Assembly: GCA_003611955.1 (NCBI GenBank)
Contig: RAZE01000008.1
Span: 1 to 64,000 of the forward strand
DNA length: 64,000 nt
Source: a bacterium 1XD8-76
GTDB lineage: Bacteria > Bacillota > Clostridia > Lachnospirales > Lachnospiraceae
Direction of reading: 5' to 3'
Shown: in pieces, positions 35,203 to 44,259 of the stretch
How positions within the stretch are numbered: position 1 is the first letter of the stretch
How the letters are laid out: the number at the start of each line of letters is the position of its first letter
Notes under the pieces: generated by a model
What the model was told of the DNA's origin: nothing
Databases searched by the model: none
The model's input: only the letters and a program-made list of their open reading frames with translations
Translations under genes and position numbers: made by a program

Positions 35203-37188
35203 ATGGCTATCGGTTATTTGATAATACAGGCCCGGACAGCTCACGATGCCCTCCCGCTAAGCGGAGCTCAGATCTGGATCATGGATGGCAGAGAAAAAAA
35301 TATTTATCATCTGACAACAGATGAAAGCGGAGAGACGGAGAAGATTTCCCTGGAAACCCTGGACCGTTCTCTGTCCTTAGATCCAAATTTCCAGGGAATA
35401 CCGTATATCAGTTATCATGTACTCGCTTTTGCAAAGGGTTTTAATTCTGTCCATATTTCCGGTATTCCGATTCTGGAAGGTGAGACAGCACTTCAACCGA
35501 TCGAATTTGTCCCGATGAGAGAAGCACAGCGCATCCCGACCGTGACAGAGATTCAGATAGGCCCGCCCGCCGTCTCCATGACAGGCGCCCGCCGCCAGGA
35601 GGCTCCCGCTTCGGAAGACCCCCAGGTACTCCGCCAGGTAGTCATCCCGAATCCGATCACAGTACATCTGGGCGCCCCCGGTCAGACTGCTGCCAACGTC
35701 CAGGTGTCTTTTCCCAGTTATGTGAAGAATGTCGCCAGCAGCGAAATTTATCCCACCTGGCCCGAGGCGTCCCTGCGGGCAAATATTTATGCCATTATCA
35801 CTTTTGCGCTAAATCGAGTTTTCACTGAGTGGTACAGAAGCCGCAACTATCTCTTTGACATAACAAACAATACCGCCTACGACCAGTATTTTGTATATGG
35901 GCGGAATATCTATGAATCCATCAGCCGGATCGTAGATGAAATTTTCAATGAATACGTGCGCAGGGCAGGGCAGATCTCGCCTTATTTTACATCCTTCTGC
36001 AACGGTACCACCGCGTCCTGTCCGGGATTATCCCAGTGGGGAACGGTCACACTGGCGAATCAGGGATTGAGCCCCCTGCAGATACTTCGTTCCTATTACC
36101 CGAAAGATATAGAGATTGCGGAGACAAATATTATCACCGGGGTTCTGTTTTCCTATCCCGGTACTGCGCTTAAAATGGGGAGCACAGGTCTCAACGTACA
36201 GACGATCCAGACTTATCTGAACAGGATTCGGCGCAATTACCCGGCGATTCCCGAGATCACAGATGAAGCCGGCGTGTTCGGAGAAAGCACAAGAGCAGCT
36301 GTTGTCAGATTTCAAAATATTTTTAATCTGGCGGCTGACGGCATAGTCGGGAAATCTACCTGGAATAAACTTTCCTACCTTTACACCTCTGTGACCAGAC
36401 TTGCCGAACTGGACAGCGAGGGAACTTCCCTCGGGATCGGAACCGTTCCTCCCTCCTCGGTTCTCCGCATCGGATCATCAGGACAGGATGTTATTACTCT
36501 GCAGTATCTTTTAAACATGGCCGCCGAATTTAATTCCGCCATTCCGGCTCCGGCCCAGGACGGAAGCTTCGGAACAGAAACACAGCAGGCAGTCGCGGCA
36601 TTTCAAAACGCGGCGGGACTTTCATCGGACGGCATCGTAGGACCGCTCACATGGCAGGCTCTGTACGATACTTATCTCGGAGCGGACAATGTGATTCCGC
36701 CATCCACCGATACAGGGGTTACCGAATATGTTGTCCGTTCCGGGGATACACTCTGGCTTTTGGCACAACGCTTTGGCACGACGGTTGACGCAATCAAAAG
36801 TTTAAATGGACTGAAAACCGATGATCTGCGCATCGGACAGATACTTAAAATTCCGACAACAGGTACCTCAGACGGATCGTACTTTGAATACGTTGTCCGC
36901 GCGGGGGATACTCTGTGGTTGTTAGCGCAGCGCTATCATACGACCGTTGACGCGATCGTCCATTTAAACGGCCTGCCTGACAGCAATCTGAGCATAGGGC
37001 AGATACTCAAAATCCCTTCTGCGTCGGCGATGCCAGCCCCGTATTTTGATTATACCGTCCGTACCGGCGACACACTCTGGCAGTTAGCGCAAAGATTTGG
37101 CACATCGGTCGATGCGATCAAAAATCTGAACGGGTTAAACAGCGATAATCTGCAGATCGGGCAGGTACTGCGGATACCAAACAGCTGA
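35203..37188 (+). CDS. sleC: SleC-like spore cortex-lytic enzyme with C-terminal LysM repeats
   Basis: 661 residues. The N-terminal domain (about 1-105) resembles the SleC prepeptide region. A SpoIID/LytB-type lytic domain (about 165-305) contains KNVASSEIYPTW, whose Glu matches the proposed catalytic residue of SleC. Two peptidoglycan-binding type 1 domains follow (about 318-395 and 425-490). Three LysM repeats (about 505-550, 565-610, 615-661) share the core YVVRSGDTLWLLAQRFGTT. Known SleC proteins are around 430 residues and lack LysM, so this is an extended form. AAAGGAG precedes the ATG. Confidence 0.82.
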   Translation: MAIGYLIIQARTAHDALPLSGAQIWIMDGREKNIYHLTTDESGETEKISLETLDRSLSLDPNFQGIPYISYHVLAFAKGFNSVHISGIPILEGETALQPIEFVPMREAQRIPTVTEIQIGPPAVSMTGARRQEAPASEDPQVLRQVVIPNPITVHLGAPGQTAANVQVSFPSYVKNVASSEIYPTWPEASLRANIYAIITFALNRVFTEWYRSRNYLFDITNNTAYDQYFVYGRNIYESISRIVDEIFNEYVRRAGQISPYFTSFCNGTTASCPGLSQWGTVTLANQGLSPLQILRSYYPKDIEIAETNIITGVLFSYPGTALKMGSTGLNVQTIQTYLNRIRRNYPAIPEITDEAGVFGESTRAAVVRFQNIFNLAADGIVGKSTWNKLSYLYTSVTRLAELDSEGTSLGIGTVPPSSVLRIGSSGQDVITLQYLLNMAAEFNSAIPAPAQDGSFGTETQQAVAAFQNAAGLSSDGIVGPLTWQALYDTYLGADNVIPPSTDTGVTEYVVRSGDTLWLLAQRFGTTVDAIKSLNGLKTDDLRIGQILKIPTTGTSDGSYFEYVVRAGDTLWLLAQRYHTTVDAIVHLNGLPDSNLSIGQILKIPSASAMPAPYFDYTVRTGDTLWQLAQRFGTSVDAIKNLNGLNSDNLQIGQVLRIPNS

Positions 37189-37216
37189 ACCCAGACCTGA
37201 ATAACATTTTACTGCA

Positions 37217-37249
37217 GAAAGGGGCCATCAGAACAAGATGGCCTCTTTC
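37217..37249 (+). terminator. Terminator after the SleC-like gene
   Basis: AAAGGGGCCATC pairs with GATGGCCTCTTT around a 7-base loop, about 30 bases past the stop. Confidence 0.7.
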
Positions 37250-37309
37250 CGCCTCCCGAAAACCTGCAGGAATATTCTATTTATAAAACTTCTCAAAACA
37301 ACATGTAAA

Positions 37310-38076
37310 TCACAGATGAGGACCGGATTGCAGACTCGCCAAAAATATCTGATCTAACCGCTCCCAATCCGACACTCTGTCTTCCGGCATTTTCTTTAAC
37401 ATCTGCTCATACCTGTCTATCTCTTTCGCGATATATTTCCTGAGCACCGGAAGACCAGGATTCCTATCCTTTTCATCACTCCGAGCCTTCACCTGCAACA
37501 TCTCATTGATCTGTACAGTCAATTCATCCGGCAGATTCTGACGAAGCAGCTCATCAAATCTCACCGGCGGAACGCAGTGGCAAGTCTCTATGTATCTGCA
37601 GGCCAACAGTGGTCTGAGTGCATAGATATATTTTTTATATGGTACAAACTCTTCCTGCAGATACTGGCGAAATGTACTCTTAGCCGTGCCGTAATAGTGA
37701 TATAGCGCTGCCTTCTCGGAGAAATACGAACGGCAGGCATCGTATATCTTTTCCCACAAATCTGTAGTTTTATATATCACAGGTGAGTTTGCCCATTCAA
37801 ATAAAGTGGCATTACCCCGCTGAAACTGGACAAGCGTTTTTTCAGGTCCCAACCGTTTATGTCGAACACCTCATCCAGCGGCCACTCAATCACATCCCCC
37901 TTTTCTCTGATACACAGATAGTCCTTCATTGGTCTCACATAAATAAATCTCACGTCGTAATCGCTGTCCGGAGACTCCACGCCCCAGGCTCTGCTGCCGG
38001 ATTCCACCGCATGCAAAATACTGACATGCTCCGCCGCTTCTATCTGTGCAAGTTTATCTAATATTTCCGCTTTCAT
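37310..38076 (-). pseudogene. RlaP-type nucleotidyltransferase, frameshifted
   Basis: The N-terminal part (start ATG 38076, GGGGG upstream) has the nucleotidyltransferase motif GSRAWGVESPDSDYDVRFIY and runs to DINGWDLKK. The remainder continues in another frame from TLVQFQRGNATLFEW to LASLQSGPHL at 37310. The two join if the A6 run at about 37836-37841 (T6 on the + strand) had one more A. Together they give about 255 residues, normal for COG3541/RlaP proteins of the polymerase beta superfamily. It may be a real null allele, a sequencing error or slippage-dependent expression. Confidence 0.8.
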
Positions 38077-38122
38077 CTGAATCCCCCGTATCGAAACAAA
38101 TCCATGTGATGATATTCCACTG

Positions 38123-39142
38123 TCAAAAACTGTCATCGACCGTTCTCCTGTTCACATACTCCACAAACTTTCCGACCTTCTCCATATCCGGATTATCCGG
38201 CAGCGCAGAGTGTTTCGCTGCCTGTTCCAATCTGTTTTCGTAATCTGCCAGCATATCATAAAACTCGCCGGAAAAAGTTTTATCCTCCCTCAGAAAACCA
38301 CCCTCCCGGATTTTTCTTAACAGACCCATATCCTCCGTTCTGTGCGTTTTGATCTCCCCTTTTTCCAGAATATCGATGGCCATCATAAAAAGCCGGATCA
38401 GATGCATCGCATGCTTATTTAAATGGTTATCGTCCTTTTTACGGTTTCTCTTTCCGATCTTATCATAATCCCTGACAACATGGTTCATCACACCCAGCAT
38501 ATTGTTGTAATCTCTGAGCGGCAAATGCCTATACTCAGCATCGATAAAAATCTCTTTTTCAAAGGCCGGATTTTCGGATTTATCTATGTAAATACGGAGA
38601 GAGCCCTTATCCGACAACATATTCTTTCTCTCAAAATCTTCCAGAGCATTTTTTACAGAATTATAAATGTGACGCTCCTTTTCAGCCTGCGGCAAGGAAT
38701 CCCTTGCGATGGCATTCTGAAGCCTGCGCAGCTGAGCACTCGCATAGCCCCCGAAAGACTTTGCCGCCCTTTTTGACAAAAAAAGATCCTTGTGATCCAG
38801 GAGTTCCTTGCCCAGCGCGGTTTTGATCAGGTACTGGTCATCATCCAGTCCCAGCAGTTCCACCGTATTCGGATTGCATTCCAGAAACAGTCTTACGATC
38901 TTGTTAAAGGAATAGATGACCGTATCCGTACAGGAGTCTTCATATTGTTCAAATGCCGTCAATCCCAACAAATCGGAGGGCAGATGCAGTGTGATTCCCC
39001 TGAAATCAATATCGCTGTGCTCATTATCGGTTCCGTAGGCATAACTTCCGCCGAGCCCCAGCAGGATAATGCGTCTGTCCAGCCTCGGATTTTCCCGCAG
39101 AAAATCATATGTATGTGAATCGATCAGCTTTCGAAAATCCAT
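38123..39142 (-). CDS. RlaP-type nucleotidyltransferase (DNA polymerase beta superfamily)
   Basis: 339 residues from ATG 39142 (AGGAG eight bases upstream; an in-frame start lies 18 codons earlier). The motif GLGGSYAYGTDNEHSDIDFRGI gives the Gly-Ser and Asp-x-Asp of the active site. The family, COG3541/RlaP, is associated elsewhere with RNA ligases and RNA repair, but no ligase is encoded here. The frameshifted homologue lies 46 bases downstream, making a tandem paralogous pair. Confidence 0.8.
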   Translation of the reverse strand: MDFRKLIDSHTYDFLRENPRLDRRIILLGLGGSYAYGTDNEHSDIDFRGITLHLPSDLLGLTAFEQYEDSCTDTVIYSFNKIVRLFLECNPNTVELLGLDDDQYLIKTALGKELLDHKDLFLSKRAAKSFGGYASAQLRRLQNAIARDSLPQAEKERHIYNSVKNALEDFERKNMLSDKGSLRIYIDKSENPAFEKEIFIDAEYRHLPLRDYNNMLGVMNHVVRDYDKIGKRNRKKDDNHLNKHAMHLIRLFMMAIDILEKGEIKTHRTEDMGLLRKIREGGFLREDKTFSGEFYDMLADYENRLEQAAKHSALPDNPDMEKVGKFVEYVNRRTVDDSF

Positions 39143-39316
39143 CTCTCTGTTCTCCTGTATCGTCGAGAAACTTTCCTCTCCTTTTGTCACCCTCACGGTT
39201 TTCTGTGGGGAAATCGATGTGATTTTGTTATCATGGTGTTATCACGGAACTATTGCTATTAGCATCCTCATATGCCTTTATTATTTTCTATTTCCCCATT
39301 TCAGACACTACAGACA

Positions 39317-39366
39317 TTTTGGGGTAATTTCGGGACACTTTTGGGGTGGTTTTGGGGTAATTGGGG
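39317..39366. repeat. 11-bp G-rich tandem repeat
   Basis: Units of the form TTTTGGGGTAA begin at 39317, 39328 (degenerate), 39339 and 39350, followed by a partial unit. The G-tracts at 39321, 39332, 39343, 39354 and 39363 are spaced 11, 11, 11 and 9 bases apart. The strand could form a G-quadruplex. It lies in the 239-base gap between the RlaP gene and the broken AlbA_2 gene. Confidence 0.65.
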
Positions 39367-39381
39367 ATACAATACCCAAAA

Positions 39382-40640
39382 TCATTTTACTTCCCAATAG
39401 CCTCCCCGTGAAGCGCCTATATGCTCGATCAATCCTTTACTTTTCAATTTTTTCAGCTGATATTTCACGCCATCTTCTGAAATCATTAACAGCTTTGACA
39501 GTTCCTTTCTTGAAATATACGGATTTTTACGCAAAGCATTCAAAAATACTTCTTCCGTGCGTTGGACATATTCTTCAATTCCTTGTGCAAACCCATTTAT
39601 TTCACTTTTATCGTCTCTGTTTTCCCCATAATTCAAATTTTTTAATATGACTGTAAACTCCACTCTTGACGATATAAACTGTGGCGCTTTACTTTCATCA
39701 TAATTATTTGCATTCTTATATGCATTTATTATCTTTGTCAGTCCACTGCCCTTACGCTCCATATATCCTAACCGCTGAAACACATCTGCCAAAACAGGAT
39801 TGCGCCTTGTCGAAGGAATTGCATCTATAACCCGCTCCTGCACCAAGGTTCCGTCCGGCATTCCTCCGGGCGAGTAAATCACCATCCGATCGTCAAACAT
39901 ATCTATATGGACTTCACTGCCATTTACCAAATAATCCCGATGCACCAATGCATTAACTAATGCTTCCTGAATATTCCGCATCATCAAGAGCATCCATAAT
40001 GCCGCCACCCTTATCCAATCCATTCCTCCTCGTGCAGAAAACCCTTGACCATCTGATAGGCTAATCATCTGCCAGCAATGCTCCGGCATTTGTAAGTTTC
40101 CCATTATCATCCACTAAACCAAATGACACAAGCTCTTTATCCTCCAAGCTTTCTCCTGTCCATGCTTTATACCGCTCGCGTAATTTGCTAAACGCATAAT
40201 CCGATACACTGTAGGTTGTACCCAACGCATCATAGGATGAATTCTTTCCACGCAGTACCAGCCTCTTTAATTCAGTTGCGTCCGCTTTTACGCTCTCATT
40301 CCCCAGACGGACATATGCTTCCATTACACCATCCGCCAAATAATAATACGGAGTTTCCTCCCCCTGTCGAATGTTTAACAAAATCAATGTCTTATCATCT
40401 TCCGTTCTATAAAAACTAAGATGAAATTCTGGAATCGGATCAAGACTTGTCTTTATCTGCTCACTGATAATCTCTGCATCTTTCTCTGCATCCAAGAGCC
40501 CTCTTACTTCATTATCATTTGAGACACCAAAAATCAAAGTTCCACCAACGCCATTTGCACCAGCTTTTTGACTTTTTCACTTCCAATGCAAGTTTTTTAT
40601 CATAATCCGTTGTCTCACCAATAATATCTTTTAAATTCAT
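39382..40640 (-). pseudogene. AlbA_2-domain ATP-binding transcriptional regulator, multiply disrupted
   Basis: Starts MNLKDIIGETTDYDKKLALEVKKSKSW at 40640 and then loses frame where a segment between two TGCAAA copies seems to be deleted (near 40555-40562). Frame two runs from GVGGTLIFGVSNDNEVRGLLDAE to GALLADD and hits TAG at about 40061, after which PIRWSRVFCTRRNGLDKGGG continues in the same frame. A further deletion after EYSGS removes about 40 codons. The last frame runs from EALVNALVHRDYLVNGSEVHIDMFDDRMVIYSPGGMPDG to the winged-helix end at 39382. Intact relatives are about 450-480 residues. Confidence 0.85.
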
Positions 40641-40698
40641 CCTGCCCATCTCCATTATATATTTACCACACACTATTGTCTGACATTCATTAAATGAT

Positions 40699-41208
40699 TT
40701 ATCTGCGTGTTCTAAATCTATACTCCTGCTTTAACCTCTCAAATATTTCAAAAGTTACCGGACATATTTCTATCGCATTTAATATACTCAGCAAACTTGA
40801 TAATCTTTCCGGCTGGTCGGTATATGGATATTTTTTGCAGCTATCAGGTTTACAGTCCCCCAATTTACAGTTACCATCTTCCTGTAAAAAATCGCATGGC
40901 ATATGCTTTGTCTGATAGTTCATGCCATACTCTTCTTTTTCCAAGTAAATACCAATAAACTGTTCGGGCGTTATTTCTAAATATTGTGCATCCCTGTCAA
41001 TATCTTCCACCGGAATACTCCCTTTATACATCTTGCAGCAATTTCTGCATTTGTTGCAATCATAGTCTGCAAAGAACTCTTTATGTAAGCGTAAAAATTG
41101 CCTGTCTAACTCGTCTTCATCTGCATGACATTTTAAGAAAGTACGAAACTTAAAATTTTCGTTCTCCTTTTTCCTGGCTTCTGCTCTCACTTTATCTGGC
41201 GATATCAT
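40699..41208 (-). CDS. YkgJ-type cysteine cluster protein
   Basis: 169 residues. The metal-binding cysteines are arranged as CNKCRNCCKMY (about 55-65), then CDFLQEDGNCKLGDCKPDSCKKYP, as in the YkgJ/Fe-S oxidoreductase-like family PF03692. The function is unknown; a zinc or iron-sulfur site is likely. GGATGA precedes the ATG. It lies within the accessory region but looks intact. Confidence 0.8.
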   Translation of the reverse strand: MISPDKVRAEARKKENENFKFRTFLKCHADEDELDRQFLRLHKEFFADYDCNKCRNCCKMYKGSIPVEDIDRDAQYLEITPEQFIGIYLEKEEYGMNYQTKHMPCDFLQEDGNCKLGDCKPDSCKKYPYTDQPERLSSLLSILNAIEICPVTFEIFERLKQEYRFRTRR

Positions 41209-41318
41209 ATACAGTCATCCTTTCCGCATATATCTACATTTCCAGGCACAACATCTCTAATTCTATTTTGACATTATATCAATATATTCATACATATATA
41301 GCAATCCTAGCAGCCCCA

Positions 41319-41581
41319 TTAATAAATTTTCCTATGGATAATCTCAAAAATTTGCTTTCCTGATGTTTGCAACAATGCTAACGTATATGACCAGATTGTA
41401 CGTATATTATCACTTGCTGAAGAATCAAATTTCATATCAAATCTATCAATCACAGGCATATAATTATCTCTTGAAATCTCTATCACACCTATATTTGATA
41501 TACTTGTATATTTAAAATCTTTCAATTTTCCTGTAACAACTCATGCCATTTCTCACTCAAACCAATAAACTTATTTGCAGA
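41319..41581 (-). pseudogene. Fragment resembling the C-terminal part of a DUF2326 ATPase
   Basis: The readable piece KDFKYTSISNIGVIEISRDNYMPVIDRFDMKFDSSASDNIRTIWSYTLALLQTS resembles the conserved block of DUF2326 coiled-coil ATPases, and an upstream frame encodes NKFIGLSEKWHELLQEN. Both ends and the Walker region are missing, and the two pieces are in different frames. It is a decayed remnant; the family call is from memory and uncertain. Confidence 0.4.
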
Positions 41582-41785
41582 CTAGTCTTTTGTAAATTCT
41601 AAAATATCGTCAACACCGCATTCAAGTACATCACATATTTTTGCAGCTGTTTCCATAGAAACAAACTCGTCTTTATTAAGCCTTGTAATAATATTTCCGC
41701 TTATCTGTGCTTTTCTCTGTAATTCAGAGTTTTTCATCTTTTTATCGATCATTAATTTCCACAAACGATTATAGCTCACTTTCAT
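41582..41785 (-). CDS. Small XRE family regulator
   Basis: 67 residues that are almost only a Cro/C1 helix-turn-helix: LWKLMIDKKMKNSELQRKAQISGNIITRLNKDEFVSMETAAKICDVLECGVDDILEF. GGAGGG lies before the ATG. Such mini-regulators are common on conjugative elements and beside restriction systems in Lachnospiraceae; its partner genes appear to have been lost. Confidence 0.8.
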   Translation of the reverse strand: MKVSYNRLWKLMIDKKMKNSELQRKAQISGNIITRLNKDEFVSMETAAKICDVLECGVDDILEFTKD

Positions 41786-41857
41786 TCGCTGCTTCCCTCC
41801 ATATAATCCATATTATATCACTATATCGTTGTATTTACCACCATTTTTGTGTGTTTC

Positions 41858-42055
41858 CTATACCTTTACAGCTTTATATAACTGCAAAAATAGCAATATT
41901 AATTCAACACAAAGGAATATTTCCCCTATAGAAAAAGGGTACAGCCCTTTCCTTACAATCTCCTCCGCCCTCGCCCGAATATTGTTCATTCTCCATACCC
42001 AAAGCATCTGATCCTGTATCATAAACAAATGTTTCTTCAATTTGCCTGATAACAA
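41858..42055 (-). pseudogene. TnpV remnant
   Basis: The reading frame LLSGKLKKHLFMIQ-DQMLWVWRMNNIRARAEEIV matches two ends of the small transposon protein TnpV (from memory: SGKLNxYL at one end, AENQMxWVxRMNNIxxRAxEIV at the other), with the middle ~35 residues deleted and the N-terminal half absent. It points to a lost mobile element of the Tn4451/CTn kind. Confidence 0.5.
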
Positions 42056-42196
42056 TTGTTATCCAGCACCTTCTTGTGTTATCATATCAAAGTTACAAGA
42101 ATAGCAGTTATCCCACCGACCAAAGTTTGATACCTGCTATCATAACAATCCTCACAGTGCTGCACCTTTCAATGTGATACTGCAAGCAACACCATT

Positions 42197-42715
42197 ATGA
42201 TAACAATTACAGTACCTTTTGATAATCCATTCCATCATAAAACTTATGAAAACATCATCAACACCTTACAGTTCCACCAGCTGCAGTGTACCTGTGGTCA
42301 TTCTGGCTGCTTAACTATCCATGGTTATACCCGCTCTCTCAAAAAAGACGATTCTGGGATCTCTTTATCTATCTGCTGTGTCAGATGCTCCCGCTGTGAC
42401 AGAACCCATGCTTTACTTCCATCTTTACTTGTTCCTTATTCCCAGGTATCCCTGCAGGATCAGAGCTCTATTATCTCTGCCTATGAGGCTTCTGGAGGTT
42501 ATGAGGAAATCATGGCCGGAACTCCCTCCATTGATGAAAATCTCATTGCATCCATCATCAAACAATATGGGAAGCGCTGGATACAGAAGATCCGCTCCTT
42601 CCATATCGAATTATCCTTCCCGCCCCGTCTCATAAAGCAGTGTTTTTCTTTTTTCGGGAACCAGTTCATGCAGATAAGGCAGACTCCAAATATCCTGTTT
42701 CTAACACCCACATAG
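42197..42715 (+). CDS. DUF6431 family protein of a transposon
   Basis: 172 residues. The N-terminal zinc-ribbon-like cysteines are in CTCGHSGCLTIHGY and CCVRCSRCDRTHALLPSLLVPYSQVS. A helical region follows (LIASIIKQYGKRWIQKIRSF). DUF6431 proteins accompany DDE transposases in gut Firmicutes; their role is not known. It appears full length, but the system around it is broken. Confidence 0.65.
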   Translation: MITITVPFDNPFHHKTYENIINTLQFHQLQCTCGHSGCLTIHGYTRSLKKDDSGISLSICCVRCSRCDRTHALLPSLLVPYSQVSLQDQSSIISAYEASGGYEEIMAGTPSIDENLIASIIKQYGKRWIQKIRSFHIELSFPPRLIKQCFSFFGNQFMQIRQTPNILFLTPT

Positions 42716-42796
42716 CCTTACAGGAAAACGCATCTGCTTCCTCTTATACTAAAGAAAACTAAGTTTTCTTAGAAAAAACGAAAGAGAGGACTTTCA

Positions 42797-43654
42797 ATGA
42801 AACAGAAATTAGCACAGGATATCGCTTTGATGCGTTATTCCATGATCTCTCCGCTGATTGTCGTCCTCCCGGATGAGTACAAATCCAAGGAAGCTTACTT
42901 TCGTTCAGCTTCTGCTCACGGTGCACTCCATCCAAACGGATGCTTCATCCATCCGGCGCCGACATCCATCAAACGCTGGTACCAGCACTACCAAAAGAAT
43001 GGTTTTGATGGGCTGCTTCCTTCCAGCCGCAGCGATGAAGGTACTTCCCGAAAGATTCATCCGGATCTTGAGGAACAGATCAGATATCTGAAAACGAACT
43101 ATCTCCGTATGTCTGCGGCAGCCATTTTCCGTCAGCTATGCGACAACGGTTCTGTCAATCGTAATGAATTATCAGAATCCACAGTGAACCGTTTTCTTAA
43201 CAGCCTTGCCCGAAAAAAAGGACAACGAACAATCAGGACATGAGACGTTATGAACGTGCCCATGTCAACGAGGTCTGGTGTGGGGACAGCAGCGTTGGTC
43301 CTTACCTGAAAACAGAAGATCCATTCTTCCCTGAATGGAAAGAGTCCGCAGGAACGCTGCTTTAGCGAGCCGGACTGCTTCCACCGCTTACCTGAAGATA
43401 AGATTGACCTGTTATTCTTGCTGGAGTTAGAGTGTCGCGTTTCCATTGACTGTGTGGTTACGGTTGACCACGTTGAGTATGAGGTCGATTACCGTTTTGC
43501 AAAACAGAAGATCAAACTCCGTTATTCTCCTGATATGGAATCCATCTACATTGTAGAAGCAGATGGTACGCTTACACCCATCTGTCTTCTTAATAAGATC
43601 GAAAATGCAGATATCAAGTGTGAAAAGCCTCGCCTTTATGGAGGGGATAACTAA
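42797..43654 (+). pseudogene. DDE transposase with frameshift and deleted catalytic core
   Basis: The N-terminal helix-turn-helix part reads IKRWYQHYQKNGFDGLLPSSRSDEGTSRKIHPDLEEQIRYL. Near 43226 the frame is lost (one base missing from an A run). The next frame carries DMRRYERAHVNEVWCGDSSVGPYLKTED, holding the first catalytic Asp. Everything from there to PEDKIDLLFLLELE is deleted, removing the other acidic residues. The Mu-C-like beta-barrel (YRFAKQKIKLRYSPDMESIYI) survives to 43654. Confidence 0.8.
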
Positions 43655-43917
43655 TGGATTATACGATCCGCTATGGTTTGGAATTCAACCCATTTTTAAA
43701 GAACTCCAAAGAAATCTTTGTAGCAACGGATGAATCAAAAGAAGTCCTGTTCCGGCTGAACTATCTTGCAAAAACAAAGGGCTTTGGCCTGCTCACCAGC
43801 AGTCCAGGCCGTGGAAAAGCAACTGCCATCAGAGCCTGGAGACAGGGATTAAACAACTCACAGTACAAAGTGGTCTATACCTGTTTTTCCACCTTTAGCC
43901 CCAATGATTTCTATTAA
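43654..43917 (+). pseudogene. Truncated ExeA/TniB-like AAA ATPase
   Basis: Begins MDYTIRYGLEFNPFLKNSKEIFVATDESKEVLFRL with an altered Walker A (SSPGRGKAT, where a second Thr is expected) and stops after FSPNDFY at residue 87 of an expected ~260. It overlaps the transposase end by one base, as in intact elements. Confidence 0.75.
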
Positions 43918-44204
43918 AACTAAGCTTTACCATAGCCTGATTTTTTTATGTATAATTGCCGCCATAAACTTCCAAAAGTAATTATGAGCGATATTATTCA
44001 TTTTCTATAAAAGTTGAATGAATTAAAAAAAGAGCCGTGAAAGCTTTGAATCCTACTTTACGCCAGAGGATATGTTTGATATTTGAAAAAAACAGAAACT
44101 TTTCCTTTTGTTCGCTATTATTCTTAGACATTAAGAAACCGCAACACCTTGATTTCTCAAAGGATTGCGGTGCTCATTTTACTTATTTAGCTCTAATTTA
44201 AAGA
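43918..44204. other. Gene-free segment between transposon remnant and first tuf 3' copy
   Basis: AT-rich, with no supported gene. A hairpin CCGCAA (44139-44144) / TTGCGG (44165-44170), with minus-strand TTTCTT after it, stands where the terminator of a tuf gene would be, directly downstream of tuf 3' copy A. Confidence 0.5.
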
Positions 44205-44259
44205 TTACTCGATGATAGTAGCTACACGTCCAGAGCCAACCGTTCTACCGCCCTCACGG
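44205..44259 (-). repeat. Displaced tuf 3' end, copy A
   Basis: Minus strand encodes [17 protein letters not shown] and stop, the EF-Tu C terminus, with no tuf sequence upstream. The match breaks off exactly at CCGTGAGG, the same point as in copy C. Interpreted as an attachment-site remnant of an element inserting at the tuf 3' end. Confidence 0.85.

Larger units (their letters stand above)
42197..43917 (+). mobile_element. Decayed Mu-type/ExeA-type transposon (DUF6431, DDE transposase, ATPase)
   Basis: Three genes in a row, DUF6431, a DDE transposase and an AAA ATPase, are the full core of a two-subunit transposition system in Lachnospiraceae. Here the transposase has lost its catalytic core and the ATPase its C-terminal two thirds, so the element cannot move by itself. 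Terminal inverted repeats could not be identified. Confidence 0.7.

Noticed and set aside
39317..39366. CRISPR-like array
   Set aside because: The unit is 11 bases with no spacers, and no cas gene is near.
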